A DNA stretch of 64,000 nucleotides from Serinus canaria (lineage: Eukaryota > Chordata > Aves > Passeriformes > Fringillidae). Positions 42,555 to 55,432 of this stretch are shown here, piece by piece (the first letter of the stretch is position 1; each line of letters starts with the position of its first letter). A model generated the notes under the pieces. The model was not told where the DNA came from. It was given only the letters and a program-made list of their open reading frames with translations, and searched no databases. The position numbers and the translations under genes are program-made. The stretch lies in NCBI RefSeq assembly GCF_022539315.1, contig NC_066321.1, forward strand, positions 4,651,324 to 4,715,323. The letters are read 5' to 3'.

Positions 42555-43142
42555 GTGTGTATGTGTGTTTTGGGCTTGTTGGGCTGTTTTCTGTTAGTTT
42601 GTATTTTGGTATTTACACAACCCTGTTTAGTCACAGAGAACATCCAAAGCTCTTTTCCCTAAGCCAGGAATTGCAACACAGATGATGGCTCTGGCTCTCC
42701 AGCATTCAGCCCAGCAGCTTTCCTGCTTAACTTTGTTTTGTTTTTTGTTTGTTTTTAAGGGCAGAGCTTCCAAAACCTCCTTGGCTGTGCCCCAGGTTAT
42801 TTGCAGCTTTTTTTTTTGTTTTTTTTTTCCTTTGGTCTCTGCTACACCAGTCCTTCTACTTCTTTCTCAAAAATAGAGAAACAATCCCAAAATAATGCTC
42901 AGTGAAGCTCCTGGTCCCACATGTCCTGTCCATGCCCTGTCAGGCTGAATAGTGGCAGCTACCAGACTTTTAGGGAAGTATCAATTTTTTTTTCAGCTAC
43001 CTTGTTCCACAAAGGAGCTTCCCAGGTTTTTGCCAGCATTTCTAATGAATTCACAGCTAATTCTAAGACCTATTGTGCACTCAAGGAGCCGAGCACAGAA
43101 ATGTAAACCCAAAGCAGTTCACTTGTGGATTGCTTGGCATTG
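35947..43142. other. Intronic stretch with no recognisable gene
   Basis: AT-rich intron with several long T tracts on the plus strand (37519-37532, 38081-38138, 41090-41105, 42513-42553, 42811-42829). The longest is listed separately. No exon, RNA gene or transposon body was recognised. Confidence 0.58.
42513..42553. repeat. Poly(T) tract, 41 nt uninterrupted
   Basis: Forty-one consecutive T, the longest homopolymer in the window. On the minus strand it would be a poly(A) tail, but the DNA beside it (from 42554, a GTGTGTATGTGTG-type stretch) does not resemble a known retroposon 3' end. The exact length may be unreliable, since such tracts are prone to sequencing error. Confidence 0.9.
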
Positions 43143-43166
43143 AACTCCACTAGAAATAGTGGAGTT
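43143..43166. repeat. Inverted repeat: perfect 10-bp stem with GAAA loop
   Basis: AACTCCACTA (43143-43152), loop GAAA (43153-43156), TAGTGGAGTT (43157-43166). GAAA is a stable GNRA tetraloop in RNA, so a plus-strand transcript could form a tight hairpin. Nearby AGAAATAG-like repeats (to about 43206) suggest local slippage. Confidence 0.88.
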
Positions 43167-46100
43167 AATCCATAAATAGAAATAGAAGTGGTTAACCTAG
43201 AAATAGGCTGCAGACAAGGAATTCTTCAAAGAAATTAAAGAGAAAGATTCAAAACAAGATTTTTTTTTGGAGTGTTGGAATGAGTTTCATTCTTGATGTA
43301 TATTTACAACAGATTTTTCCCCCTTCTAATTTTAGCTATAAGGACAAAAAAATCCTTGTCTTAGAAGAAATAAACAAAAATTTTGCTGAGGTTTCCTTTC
43401 TTAACACTATTTATTCTCCAGAAGGAATTCACTGTTTTTTTTTTCTTTGATGTGTTAGTACATCTTTTATTTCTTGCTATGTTTCCCCATGAAAAATAAA
43501 AAATTCCACCTCCACAATTCTTTAGCAGGGGCCATGTACGTGAATATCTTCCTAATTCTTTTGTTGAGTGAATAGTTTTGCACAATTTCAGTTATCTAGA
43601 AGTATTCAAACCATGTTCTGTTAGCAGATAAATCTATTTTTTTAGTAGTATTAGGATGAGTTCAATGTTGTGGAATTTGTAATTACACAGTCTGGAAAGA
43701 AGGATGGTTTCCAGGCACCTATTTTTTTATGCTGTTATAGTTTTGGTGATTTAATAATTAAAATAGAGTTAATTAGGTATGGGTTAAATCCATCCATTGA
43801 TAGTTCATGCTGTACAATTTGAGAGCTCTCTGAATTTATATATATTCATTTTTTCCAACCTATATATACCTGAATATTTTTATTTCCCTTTTGTTTTCTG
43901 TGGTTTCTGGACAGACTAAAGACTTGTGAGAAATATAAAACCAGGAAGAATAATGTCTGCAGCAGAGAGGACCATGTTTTATTGATAGAGAGAGCTGTTT
44001 AGGTCTGGAACTAAACCATTAAATATTCCATACATTGTTATCAGGGGATGCTGGCTTTCATTCCTTGCCAGTTCCATATCTTTTTCTGTTCCTAACACAG
44101 CTCCTTGTTCTTCCCTACCTATCCCAGCTCTGGTTTCTTGCCTGTTGAGATTTTCCCCTTTTTTCTTTCATTCAGACTCCAGATCTGAGCCTGGTGTTTG
44201 ACTCTCCTGCCCCTGAGGCTGGAAGAGTACCAGAATAGAAGGAGCCCTCAGTGAATGCAGTGATGGATCTGTTTCATATCTTGCTCTCCAATGACACTGC
44301 AGAAAGATTGCAAAGCACTCTCCCACACATAATTCCAGCAGCTCAGATGAACATGGGGGTGGTCACAAGGCCATCTTGAGTTTTAGCTACAAGAATGCTG
44401 GTAGAAACTCAGCTCTTCAAATAATAGTGAAGAATTGCATCAGATGGACTAATTTAATGTTCACATCAGGAAATAATTGTAGTTACTGCAGCCATGCAAA
44501 ACCATGAAACACAATATGGGATCTGTGGTTTCAGACAATTATCTCAGCCTGTAAGTGCTGAGTAACAAATCCCCCCAGAGAAACTCAAACACAACTAGAA
44601 ACTGCACACAAAGAATTATTTACAGAAATAGTTCACAGGGTGTTTCCAAAGGCAATAATGAAAATATTTGAAAAAAAAAACGAACAACTCAAACAACAGA
44701 ACTCTGCAATCTTGTTATGAGTAAAAATTAGATCTTAAATCATCTAGTAAATTGTTAATTATTTATGCATCTCTTCTTGGGAGTTCAAGTGAGTGTAATT
44801 GGTTGGTCCCTAATGAGATTTGGTGAGGATTTACATTTTTTGCTGTTGAGCTGATAAGAATCAAATGAGGAGAACCTCTGATTATGTCTGTCCAAGGTGT
44901 GCATGCAGATGGGCTAATTCCAGTGGTGCTGGGAAAGGTCTGGAAGGACAGCAGGACTGGAAAGGAAGGTGGAAGCAGAAGGAGGAACTGAATTGGTGGA
45001 GGTACTCTTATCTTTTTCTGTTTTGATAAAATGCAGATTAGACTCTTTCTGTTTGCTCTCTAAATAGACCAAGGGCCACTGATGTGAGGTTTTCCAGTTT
45101 TCCAAAGTATCACCAAGAAAGAAAACTCAAATGAAACTAGATGAAATACTCTGTGTAACAGGGAATGCAGAAGTGCACTTCTACAGAAAAATCAAATGCT
45201 GCATGACATGGGAGCTCAAGCCCAAAGTCATGCATAAGAATTTGGTTTATTTTGGGGTATCCTTCTCCTTAGGTGCCTGTGCTTTGAGCCAGTACCAGAT
45301 ATCTGTGTGCTGGCACCCAGCCCAACCAACAACTAGGGTTTGAAGTGCCTCAGATAAATTTGCTTTTCTATTCCATTAGTATGATTTTCATCAAAAACAA
45401 ATAGTGCTGTTTTAATGAATTTAAAAACCTAAACTTCTGGGGACTCATGTCTTTCATATTGTGAGCTGTATGCCTCACAAGTGACAGTCAATAGGGGAAT
45501 GACACCTGTGTGTTTCCTTTACCTGTTTTCCTTGCTTTCCTTGTCTTCACCTTTTACTCCATTCAGTGGTCATTACAGCCACAGTAACTCAGAAGTCTTC
45601 AGCAATTCTTTCCAATTTCAAGTCTCTACAGTAGCCACATCTTCATTTCAAATGTCTATATTTCCAAAAAGGCACTGCTGGAATGTGCAGTGTTTGGGTT
45701 GTGCTTGGTCAGTTTGATCCCACAGACAGCTGAGGAGGAAGGATTGGCCATGCCCTCAAAATACCTTAGAAAAGAGACATCCACAAACCCAACAGGAGTG
45801 AGAAATAGTGTGAGAAATGGCTCATGGTGAGCAGAGAGCCAAAGCCTTTCTGCTCTTTGGTGCTTTTGGGGATCACACAGGGCTGATCTCCGTGTCCAGG
45901 CTGGCTGCTGGTACCCTGGGGTGACCTCCCCACTGACCTGCCCATCTGCCTGCTGCTCACAGCTGTCCTCTGCCCTGCTGGGAGGGCTCCTCAGAGCTGG
46001 GGCAGGCTCAGCCACCCTTTAGAAAGTCCTTGTTTTGGAACAGGAACTGGTGCCCCTTGCAATGTGTTTGTAAGGGTTAGGTCACAGTGTGCACCACCCA

Positions 46101-49100
46101 GCCTGCTTCTAACTTTGTTATCAAAGCCTCAGGAATTCATCAAGGCTATTGGGACATAAATTGTGCTAAAATAAGAAAGAAGAGGCTGAGAAACCAAATG
46201 CCAAGACTACAAGAACTAGATAACTGAGGACTGTGAAACACCTGGACTGGAACCAATCTTTAACTCTGAGAAATGCAGGCAGAAAAGGCACCAATCAAGA
46301 AGTGTGTTTTTGGTGTGCTTAGTCGTTTGTAGAATCCATAAATATCTGTGTAATGTAAAGCATAAATGGCTTCTGCTTGATCATACTGGTCAGTTGTACA
46401 GGAGTCCTGGATTTCCCACATGCCCCTTGAGCAGCACCCAAAGGAGAGCCAAGAGGAGCAGCAGATCTCCTTTAGCCCCACTTTGGAAGTACTGATAGCA
46501 ATAATAACAACATTTCTGTATTTGGAACATGATTATTTAGATTTTAGTGCAAACAGCACGTGCTAGCTCAGTTCTCTAGTCTGGACCCCCAGGCATCACA
46601 TTTCTAGGGTGTGTTCAAACTTCAGAGGTTTTGATGTTTGCCTTGGGAGCTGCCAGACCAAGGAAATCAAAAGTCCTCTTGTGCCACTGTCAAGAATCAG
46701 ATTCCTCACCCTGGAAGGATGTGCCCCAAGTGCTGGATCTCAGCACACCTGATGAGGAGAGCTCTGGCAGGGAGCTGAGCCAGGCCAGATTGTTGTGAGC
46801 ACACTCAGCTGAAAATCCAAGTGCTGAGTACAATTGCAGAAGTTATTTTAGTTACACATCTAAAAGCTGTTCTTGAAAATTCCATTCTCAAAAGGCATTT
46901 TGAAGCATTGACAACAAACAATGGGGACTTTGATTTCCCAGTTGTTTCAGGGAAATGTTTTTGTTCAGGTTATTTTGAGGGGGGAAGGGTTAGTATTGTA
47001 TTTAGAAATGTAACTGGCACATAAAAGACTTTGACATGTACAGCTTCATTCAGGAAGCACAACATCAAAATATAAAGCAGGAGAACATTTTTTGTTTCAT
47101 TATTATGATAGAAATCCAAAGAATTCATCTTGATTTAGATCAATGTAAATTAATCTAATTTGACCCAGAGTTACTCTCCTATTACAGTATTTGTTATTTT
47201 GTCCTTGATAAATGTGTCACAAGACATTTCTTACTATGAAAGCTCTACTATAATTAGTGTCAAGTCCAAGTAAATAAAAGATTGTAGTTGAATGACAATA
47301 ACAAGATTTTGTTTAGTTTGCTGTGGCCTTAAATGACTGCTGTATTGGCTACACCTTGTAGGAACATAGCAACCAGACCTGCTGCATGTGAGAAAGATCA
47401 CAGTTCACCTCACACATTTCTTCTAACAAGTACATAAAAAAACCCAGTCATCAGAGAATAAAATAATTGGATTTGGATGTGTGGAACACTTGTCATTAAG
47501 TTTTATTCTTTAATACAAATAGTTTTTACTGGAGGTAAGAATAGAGAGCAAATGATCATGTTCCCTTCTGTAGCTTCTCCTAGAACAGGGTCTTTTTCTT
47601 ACATGCTTGTTGAACATAAAAATGACAGCAGTTCCTTCAGCTTTCTGTAATTTGGCTGACTACACCCTTGGCTAGGAAAATCAGTTATATCTGGGCATTT
47701 AAAAATGTTCAATGTTAAAATGTTCAATCAAAATGTGAATACTTCTGGATTGAAATCCCAGTGTAACCTCCTGCATTTGATAGCATCTTTTCCTACTGCT
47801 GTCTGATATTGCACTGTTTACTGTAGCATCACAAGTGGTGGAAATTGAGGCTCCAGATGCTCTTAAGGAGGAATGTGTGATAACTTCCCCAAGAATTTCA
47901 TGTCAGAGTGGTCAAATCCTGCACAACAGCAGCTCCAACTTCCACTGGAAGCAACTGGAAGGGCAAAGGGGACTTTGGTGAATTTTGTGGGTGTGCTGCC
48001 AAGGCCTTTCAAAGGAGCTCTGATAGACTGAAGTGCCTGGATGGGGTGATCTTAAACAAGAAAGGGAAATGGTTACCACACAGCTCTTTCTCATCTGGTA
48101 AAGCCAGTGAAAGCTTCACTTTTTTCCTCAATCTTCAAGAGAACTTCATTCTACCAACCAGTGAAGAAAAAAACATCACTCCATTTTGTTCCATTTTAAC
48201 AATCTAGTAAAAATCAAATAGAAGATCTCTCTTACTCAGGACTTATTTTTTTATGTTTTTCTGTAGAACTACCTAACTCTGATTTTTTTTGTCCTAATGA
48301 CAGAGCAGTTTTAATAGCTAATATGTAAAATAACACTTTTTAAAGTAGCAGTAAAAATATTCAGCTATGAGTGTTATTACCCTGTGACTGCAAGATCCAC
48401 TGCCTGTAACCTCTTTCTTCTTTCTTCCAGCCAACCCCATTTTGATATCTTTATTCCCTCCTTTACTTTGGCACTAAGGCACTTTCATCAGCTACCTTAA
48501 TAGTACAGTCAAACTAATTTTCATCAAATTATGGGTTTTTTAGAAAATATTGCTCAATAGTTCATCCAATAATAGTTCATCCATATAAAAAATGTTCTTG
48601 ACCCTGCTCTGGATCAGATCTGGGATGCTTAATGCTGCAGATGGGAACATCATTTCCTCACTCCTGTAACCCCCATTAGAAGTTCAACCCTTGGAGCTCC
48701 CAGAGACACCAGGCTGCTGTCCACCTGTCAAGGCAGAAGCTTACTTAGCTGAAAATGTGTGAGATCTGAGCAACCCAATCATAATTAACCCATCAATTAG
48801 CCATTCCTTTGATCAGCTGGCCCTGCAGGCATGGGTGATCATGGTGGCTGTTCCTGCAGCAGCTTTTCCCTGCAGGGCAGGCAAACCCACAGACCCTGTC
48901 CTGAGCTCCTTGGGGTGGGAACCTCTGTGCCTCCTTGGATGCATGGGAGGATCTCTCTCAGCTACTTGATGACCAAGTTTGTCTGTAATTTTGCTAAATC
49001 TACACTCAAACATAGGCTGGAGGAGTCTGATTGCTGAATTCAAACAAAAGAATAAAGCTTCTTATTGCATTCCTTGATTGCCATGCTATGGAAGTGAGCA

Positions 49101-51682
49101 GAACCTGGGCTGCTTTCCTATTTCTCTCTTTGCTAAGGCCTTTTTCAGACACTTTCCATGGCTGGATGTGAGCCTGTGCAGCAGCTAGACAGAGATTCAG
49201 TCCTATATTCAATGTCTATAAAACATCTCTTTGGAATAAAACTCTTTCCTTGCTTCAGTTCAGCAGGTTTCTGCTGGTCTGCATTCTGATACCTGCCATG
49301 CAGCAAGGCTGAAATCTGTAATTTTCCTGTATGGATCACAGGGAGGTTTGTGTTGGTTTGTAATTGTTGATGAAATATCAGAGATGGGGTAATTGGGAAA
49401 GGGAAATTTGGTTGGGCACAGCCATCAGTATTTAAAATGTTTTGTTACAGTTTGTTACTCTGCTTCATCCTCTCACTTTATGGTTTAAACCATCACAGAA
49501 ATTCAAGTTGGCCAAAATGCTGCATTGTGTGGTTTTAGCTGCCATAATAATATCCCCCACATTTAAGGCTCTGTGAGTTAATTAATGCATTAATTATCAA
49601 GTTGGAAACCACTGCAGAGCCACAACAGCTGAACTGTTTATTCTTCATTGCTAAAGGACCCTCAACACTGGCAATTGTGAAAGACGAAATGTTTAAACAA
49701 GAATTGGACTAACAATAAGCTCACTGGTGTAAATGGCAGAGGGATTATTCTGTTTGGGAATGGAAGTAGAAAAAGTCTTTCCTTGTTGTGGTTTTGGATG
49801 CTCAGGATTGATCAGAAACTGTCAGCTCTGAGGGAAGGGCTGTGCTTCAAAAGCTCCTCAGAGAGGAAAGCTGCTGGTTCTTCCGGCTGGCAGTGCTGGG
49901 GCTGGATGGCCACCCAGACAGGTTTAATGCATTATCACAGAGTTTAGGAGGTGATGATACTTTCTTAAAATACATCAGCATTCTAACAAGACCTCACCAC
50001 ACAAAACAACAATGTTCACAGCTCACCATAAATCATTCCTAGCAGGACAATGAGTTTTCCTGGGGTGTCCTGATGGGTGTCAGATCTCAGCAGAAAGCTT
50101 CATACATCTAAGAGAGAAAGACTTGACTACCAGATTCCTTCTTGTCTGTTTATGTCAAGTGATAAACAAAATGTAATATTGTTTTGACCATCTTCTGTTG
50201 TACAGAATTAATGTTGTGAGTTTCAGCTTAAAGGCCTAGGATTTGCATTTTAATTGTAAACAATATTTGCACTTTGTAGTCATTTCTAAGGATTTTTTTT
50301 CCTTGAAAAATACTGATAATAATCTGTCAGCGCAATTACTTTTTTCTTTTAATTGGGGTTTGGATTCGTGCAATACAACATAAGAGAGGGATAAGAATTA
50401 ACAATTTTAAATAGGAAAAACCAGACCCATTTACTAAGAAGATTTTGTTAAAAGGGAGCTGGTAGATGGATAATAGACTATCACAAGTAAGATATGATGA
50501 TAGGTTTTTTCTAAAAGAGAATCTAAGGGAGAAACTATCAACAGCTGAAAAACAGGATTTTACCATAATTGTGACTGATTTTTATGATAGCAAGGTCAAT
50601 TCATTTTCAAACATTTTGCAAGCATTAACTGAGCTCCATCACATCCTGCTGGAGTATGTGCAGGTTAAGAGCTTGTGTGTTAAATCTCTGACATTCCTGA
50701 TGTCATCTGGGGCTGGGAAACAACACTTTCCCCTTCACAGCCTGTCTCTTCCTGGGAAGCACAGAGCCATTACCCTCCTACAAACTTTGCCTCACCTGTG
50801 GAGCTCCTCCAGCCTGATTTGCAGTTAATCTTTCTGCTCTGCTTCTCATGCTCACGGCAGCAGAGGCAGCAGAGTGAGGTCTGTACAAGCCTGGAACCTG
50901 ACAGTTGTAATGCAAACACAACAAACTGTCACTCCTTAATGGCACCAGGTCTATTACCACAATTGCAGCAGAGCCTGCTCATGAAACAAGCTGATATTCT
51001 TGATGTGCTCGTGGTTAATGCTGAGATATATGTGCTGTCAGCTGAAATACAGGTAATGTTTTTACTGCTTTCTGAGGTTTTTCATCATGCCACAGCAGTG
51101 TAGCAGCAGACATATAGATCCCTGAACAAAGGCACCTGTCAGAGACATCAAATACACATTTGCCTTTTGGTATAGAGGAGAAATATCTGATTCTAAGCCA
51201 TTCAGGCTGAGGGGAATTGTATTCACTTTAACACCTCGAGACGTTTGTACAATCAGCTGAAAATCAGCTGCAGGCCATTCAAGGAGTTTGATGGCAGGGA
51301 AAGTCCTGGAGGTGCCTGTAAACTGCTTTTGCACAAAGAGAGCAGGGCCCCCGTGCCCTTCATGCTACAGAGCAGAGGAAAGAAATGAGAATAAGACAGA
51401 GTGGAAGAGGCAGGGAAATTTTGTGTCTGGTCTTTGCACAAGATAGGAAAAACACCTGAGATAGGAATTGAAGGAGAATGTGGGGCTAGAACTCTGAAAA
51501 CCAGAGAGAGGAATGTAAGATGAGAATCAAGGCTCTGGAGGAGGGATGGAGGATGGGATTAAAGGCAGGAATCAGTGAGAAGAGATGCTGCTGTTCTCAA
51601 AGGCAAGAATGCAGCAGCCTCCTGGAAAGAGGGAAAAGAAGGATTCAACTACTGGAATCAGTGCAAAGACCAACTAAATAGT
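43167..51682. other. Intronic stretch with no recognisable gene
   Basis: AT-rich intron. A GC-richer islet at 45840-46020 carries a 119-codon minus frame without recognisable motifs. A perfect E-box palindrome lies at 46555-46564 and an 18-bp homeodomain-like palindrome at 49579-49596; the latter is listed separately. No gene was recognised. Confidence 0.58.
49579..49596. promoter_or_regulatory. 18-bp perfect palindrome of homeodomain/POU-like sites
   Basis: TAATTAATGCATTAATTA equals its own reverse complement. It holds several overlapping TAAT/ATTA cores flanking a central ATGCAT. Homeodomain and POU proteins are known to bind such cores; action here as an enhancer element is inference. Confidence 0.3.
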
Positions 51683-51713
51683 GAATCATAGAATGGAAAG
51701 ATCCTTAATCACC
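51683..51713 (-). mobile_element. CR1 LINE 3'-end remnant (short)
   Basis: GAATCATAGAATGGAAAGATCC followed by TTAATCACC resembles the reverse complement of the CR1 terminus, which carries ATTCTATG-type repeats, with the middle of the usual block lost. Only about 30 bp are recognisable, so this is a moderate call. Confidence 0.42.
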
Positions 51714-52915
51714 AAGAACCAAGAAGAAAAAAAAAGAAATAGTTCTTTTATAATTATAAAATATATTTTAAAATGGAATAGTATCTTGCATTTTCGTCCA
51801 CCCCCCCAGAAAAGCCAGTTTGCTGTAAAGCCATGAGTGTCCCTGAGTGTCCCTTTCCCCTTCCTAAGCCAGCTCAGACATTCCTTCCAGGCCTGACCCT
51901 GCTGCCATCCTTCCCTCCAGAGTCCCCTCCCTCCCTGACCCCCTTCAGTGCCCCCCAAACCCTCCCTTGTCCCCCAGCCTTCACCCCAGTGGGCAGCCCT
52001 GTGTGGGGTATCCCAAAAGCACTGCCAGGGTTCATTGGCACAGCAGTGTGGGAGGTGATTGCCAAAGTCATGGGACAAAGCAGGGAGAGAGGTTTTTCAC
52101 AGCTTCCCTGGTGATGGAGACTGGAAATAAGTTTCTCACATGTGAAGCTCTTGATTTGCACGGATCTTGTCAGAATACAATATCTTTAAAAGTCAGCCTT
52201 TTGCTTAGTTGAAATAGTCCAACAGCTTCAAGAGCTGTAAACTGTCTGTTCAAGTGGAAAAACACACTTGAAAAGTGTGGCTGTGTTCTGAAGAGCAATA
52301 CTCTTGTCATTTTTAGCATTTTTCCTAAATTCTTCATTACTGTGAGTGCCTAACTGCACACACAATGTGTTCCTTTCAGGCTGAATTCCCACTCTGAGTT
52401 ATACATGATCAAAAATGAATGTCCAGTGGCTTTGCCATGGAAAGATTGCCATGTCCAATCCCAGCATTTCCCTTGCATATTTTTCTACAAGTCTTGTGAT
52501 CTTGGAGCTCGTGAGACACACAACATTAGCTCTGGGAGCTGTGTTATTGGAGAGGACAGGAGCTTGAGCTGGACACGTGGATGCAGGCAAGGCTGGCTCC
52601 ACACCCAGCAGAGATCAGTGCAAGACACAAACACAAGCTCTCAGTTCTCCTGTGGGCTCCTCACTGTGTGTGTGAGCCTGCACCAGCTCAGTCCCACGGG
52701 ACAGTGCCCAGCTGAGCAGCACAACCTGAGCAGAGAAGCAGCCTGAAGTCTGCCCAGCCTTTCTGCCCACTGACAGATGATTTTCAAGCCACCCCCTGCA
52801 TTCCCAGGGTTTGGATCCATGGATTCTGCTGCAGCTGCTGCTGGGCACAGAGGAGCTGGGTGCCAGTTGTTGTGCCACACATAATTATCCCTGTGGCTCC
52901 TGCATCCCTCATCAG

Positions 52916-52934
52916 TGCTGCTGCTGCTGCTGCT
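52916..52934. repeat. Microsatellite (TGC)6
   Basis: Six TGC units plus one T, giving Ser or Ala runs in chance frames. Simple repeat in a GC-richer islet. Confidence 0.88.
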
Positions 52935-53973
52935 TTCTCCTGTGTCAGTGCCACCTGGTCCCATGGCAGGGTGACAGACAGGAGCAGCCTGCCTGGGGGC
53001 AAAGGCAGGAGAGAGAAGGTGAATATGAAAAAATACGAGGAAAAAAAGCACTGTGAAAGGCAGACATGCATTTATTTACAGTCTAATTTGTGTTGCAGCC
53101 CCAAGGGGTGGGATATCCACTTCCTCTCCTCTGCTGCTGCCCACTCCTCATGCAGTTCCCTGCACGTCTTTCAGAGCTGCTAAGGACAGGAGCAAGGTCA
53201 CTTTTTCCTTGGCCAGGAGAAAAGCTGATGCACAGAGCTTCTGGCTGGCTCCCTCTTGCCTGAAGACAGAGCACTCCAAATCTGCAGTGCCTGCACTTTC
53301 CCCAGGGATGGGAACTTAACAAGTGTTCTGCATTTGCAATCTCTAATGCAAGGCTTTAGTGAGATACACCCAGTGTGACAATTGCAGAGCGCTGAATTGC
53401 ACAAAGGAGTCTCAAGTCTGCATTCAGATCTGTGTGTAAATGGAATTACATGCTGAAGTATTGCTGCCTACCTGTTTCCTAACAGAATCACAATGAAAAA
53501 AAAAATGTGCTGGAGTGCTGCTGCTTTATCTCAGAAAACATTTTAAAACCTATTACTTTGAGTAGTCATTCCCATTCAGCTCTTAGAGAAAATGGATGGG
53601 CCTGGGCTTCCCTGCTGAAGGAATTATTCCCTTGGGTGTAGATGTTGATACTGTACTTGTGTGATGAGAGGAAAATAACTTCCAGCACCCAGATCAATTC
53701 TGAATTGTAAATATGCAGAAGAAAAACATTAAATTCTGCATAATTGCTGCACAAAAACATGTAAAGCTTGTGTTAATAATATCCTTTGGAGCCTCCTGAT
53801 CAAAAAGTCTCAGATGGGTTATGGCCTCAACCAAGGTTTTGGTTGTTTCTTTATTTTTGAGGAGGATTTTCATTGGTGCTTGCACAGGACCAAAACTGAG
53901 CAGGAAACTGGACACTTAGAGTGACATTACTGTCCTAGTTCGAGTGTCCTAAATGTTTTTCTGTTTCATTACC

Positions 53974-54040
53974 AAAAAAAAAAAAAAATAAAAGGAAAAC
54001 AAAAGAAATGAAAAAAAAAACAAACCAACCCACAAAAAAA
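53974..54040. repeat. A-rich low-complexity tract
   Basis: Fifteen consecutive A (53974-53988), then AAAG/AAAC-type sequence, ten A (54011-54020) and seven A (54034-54040). No retroposon body is recognisable next to it. Confidence 0.85.
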
Positions 54041-55396
54041 TCAATTCCCAGATTCTGAAAGGCATTTTGGTGTTGAATGCAAGGAAATGGATTTTTACTT
54101 TCATTGAATGGAGCATAGGCAACATTTGCTGCAGTTGAGCATCCTGGAGGAAGAAATGGAAGAGGCTTTTTTCTCAACCCTTTGGTCCTGCCATTCAAAT
54201 TTCTTCTATTTCTTCCACACAACATGCCTTGTTTATTAAACATCAAGTGGCATAGCTGTTTTGTTCCTCCTGGTGTCAACCCACAGCTATTGATGCATTT
54301 ATACTTATGTCCTTTTTTGGCTTTTATTCAGTCTTTCCAAGAACAAGCCTAATTATTCCTGTGAGGAGATAAACACAGAAAGCAGTTTGCAAATACCAAC
54401 CCCATACCTCTGGTGATCATTGTCATTGGGTTTTAGTCCTCCAGCACAGTCTGTGGTGATGCTGCTGTGAATTAATTCCATAGTGCTCACTAAATTGTTA
54501 GCAAAAATAGTGTTAGATGAGGCCCATTGAGCTCCACTTACTAGGGATGTGTGGTAGGATTTAAGAGACCAGAGTAAGGATAATTTTGGCTGGTTGATAA
54601 GTTATTTTAAGGGATGGCAACAACACAGTTCATGTTCGTTAGAATACAAATCGCAGCTCGCCGATGACTTTTTCAAATCATCAATGAAATATTGTGCTTC
54701 CTCTCTGCTTCTGTGTCACACAAATATAAGTTATCTCAGTCTTTAGAAGCCACCTGGGAGAATTGCTTTTAGATGAAGGAATTAAAATAACCTCATATGT
54801 AAAGGTTTATAAGCCACAAGGCTCTTGTTAGGGAGCGTGCTGCCGTGCCGTGGTGCTTGTACAGCCTCGTGCAAAAAGAAATGTGGTTCCAAATCAGGCT
54901 GTAAACTTGCCCAGAGAGCAGGAGGAGCAACCATTTGTCACCCATGTGCCATTCTTGTGTCTTCCCCACCATCTGAATTTAGCCTAAATCCTTCTCAGGC
55001 ATTCATGGAAAGGGCACAGCAGGGAATTCCATGCACTGCCATGGCCTACTGGTGCAAATATGATCAAGGGCAGAATAAACAATTTTGAATAGAAACTGAG
55101 AGTTTTGAAGCTTATTTAATGAATATAAGAATTATGATAGAAGAAGAAAAGACATATTTATCAATAAAACTAGAGGAAATCTTCTACTTTCATGATTCTC
55201 TAAAAAAATTGTGCCCAAGCGATTCAGTGATTTTAGGATTTTTTTTCCCAAAAAGTTCAATTTACTTATGAGCAAAATATTTTTTTTAAGTTGAAAATTT
55301 CAGAAGCATAATAGAATGCTATTAAAAGAAGCATTTTAATAGCACCTTCACATATTGCAAGTATCCATTTTTTTGCTGAGTGAAGGATTACTCTCC

Positions 55397-55432
55397 TTTT
55401 TTTTTTTTTCTTTTTTTTTTCTTTTTTTTTTT
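55397..55432. repeat. Poly(T) with C interruptions
   Basis: T13-C-T10-C-T11, preceded by CTCTCC and followed by CTCTTAAG. It is a strong polypyrimidine tract, but the nearest downstream AG is not followed by a recognisable exon, so it is called low complexity rather than an acceptor. Confidence 0.85.

Noticed and set aside
45656..46015. 119-codon minus-strand ORF
   Set aside because: It lies in a GC-richer islet, the translation resembles no family I know, and there is no splice or promoter context.
51833..52114. 93-codon Pro-rich plus-strand ORF
   Set aside because: It follows from a C-rich stretch; no motif beyond proline content.
52641..53051. 136-codon minus-strand ORF with Ser and Ala runs
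   Set aside because: The amino-acid runs come from the (TGC)6 microsatellite and GC-rich islet; several overlapping frames are open here, which is typical of composition rather than coding.
54825..54960. Cysteine-rich plus frame (CRGACTASCKKKCGSKSGC) considered as the next LRP1B exon (EGF-like)
   Set aside because: Cysteine spacing does not fit an EGF module or LRP1B exon 4, and there is no phase-1 acceptor in a suitable place.
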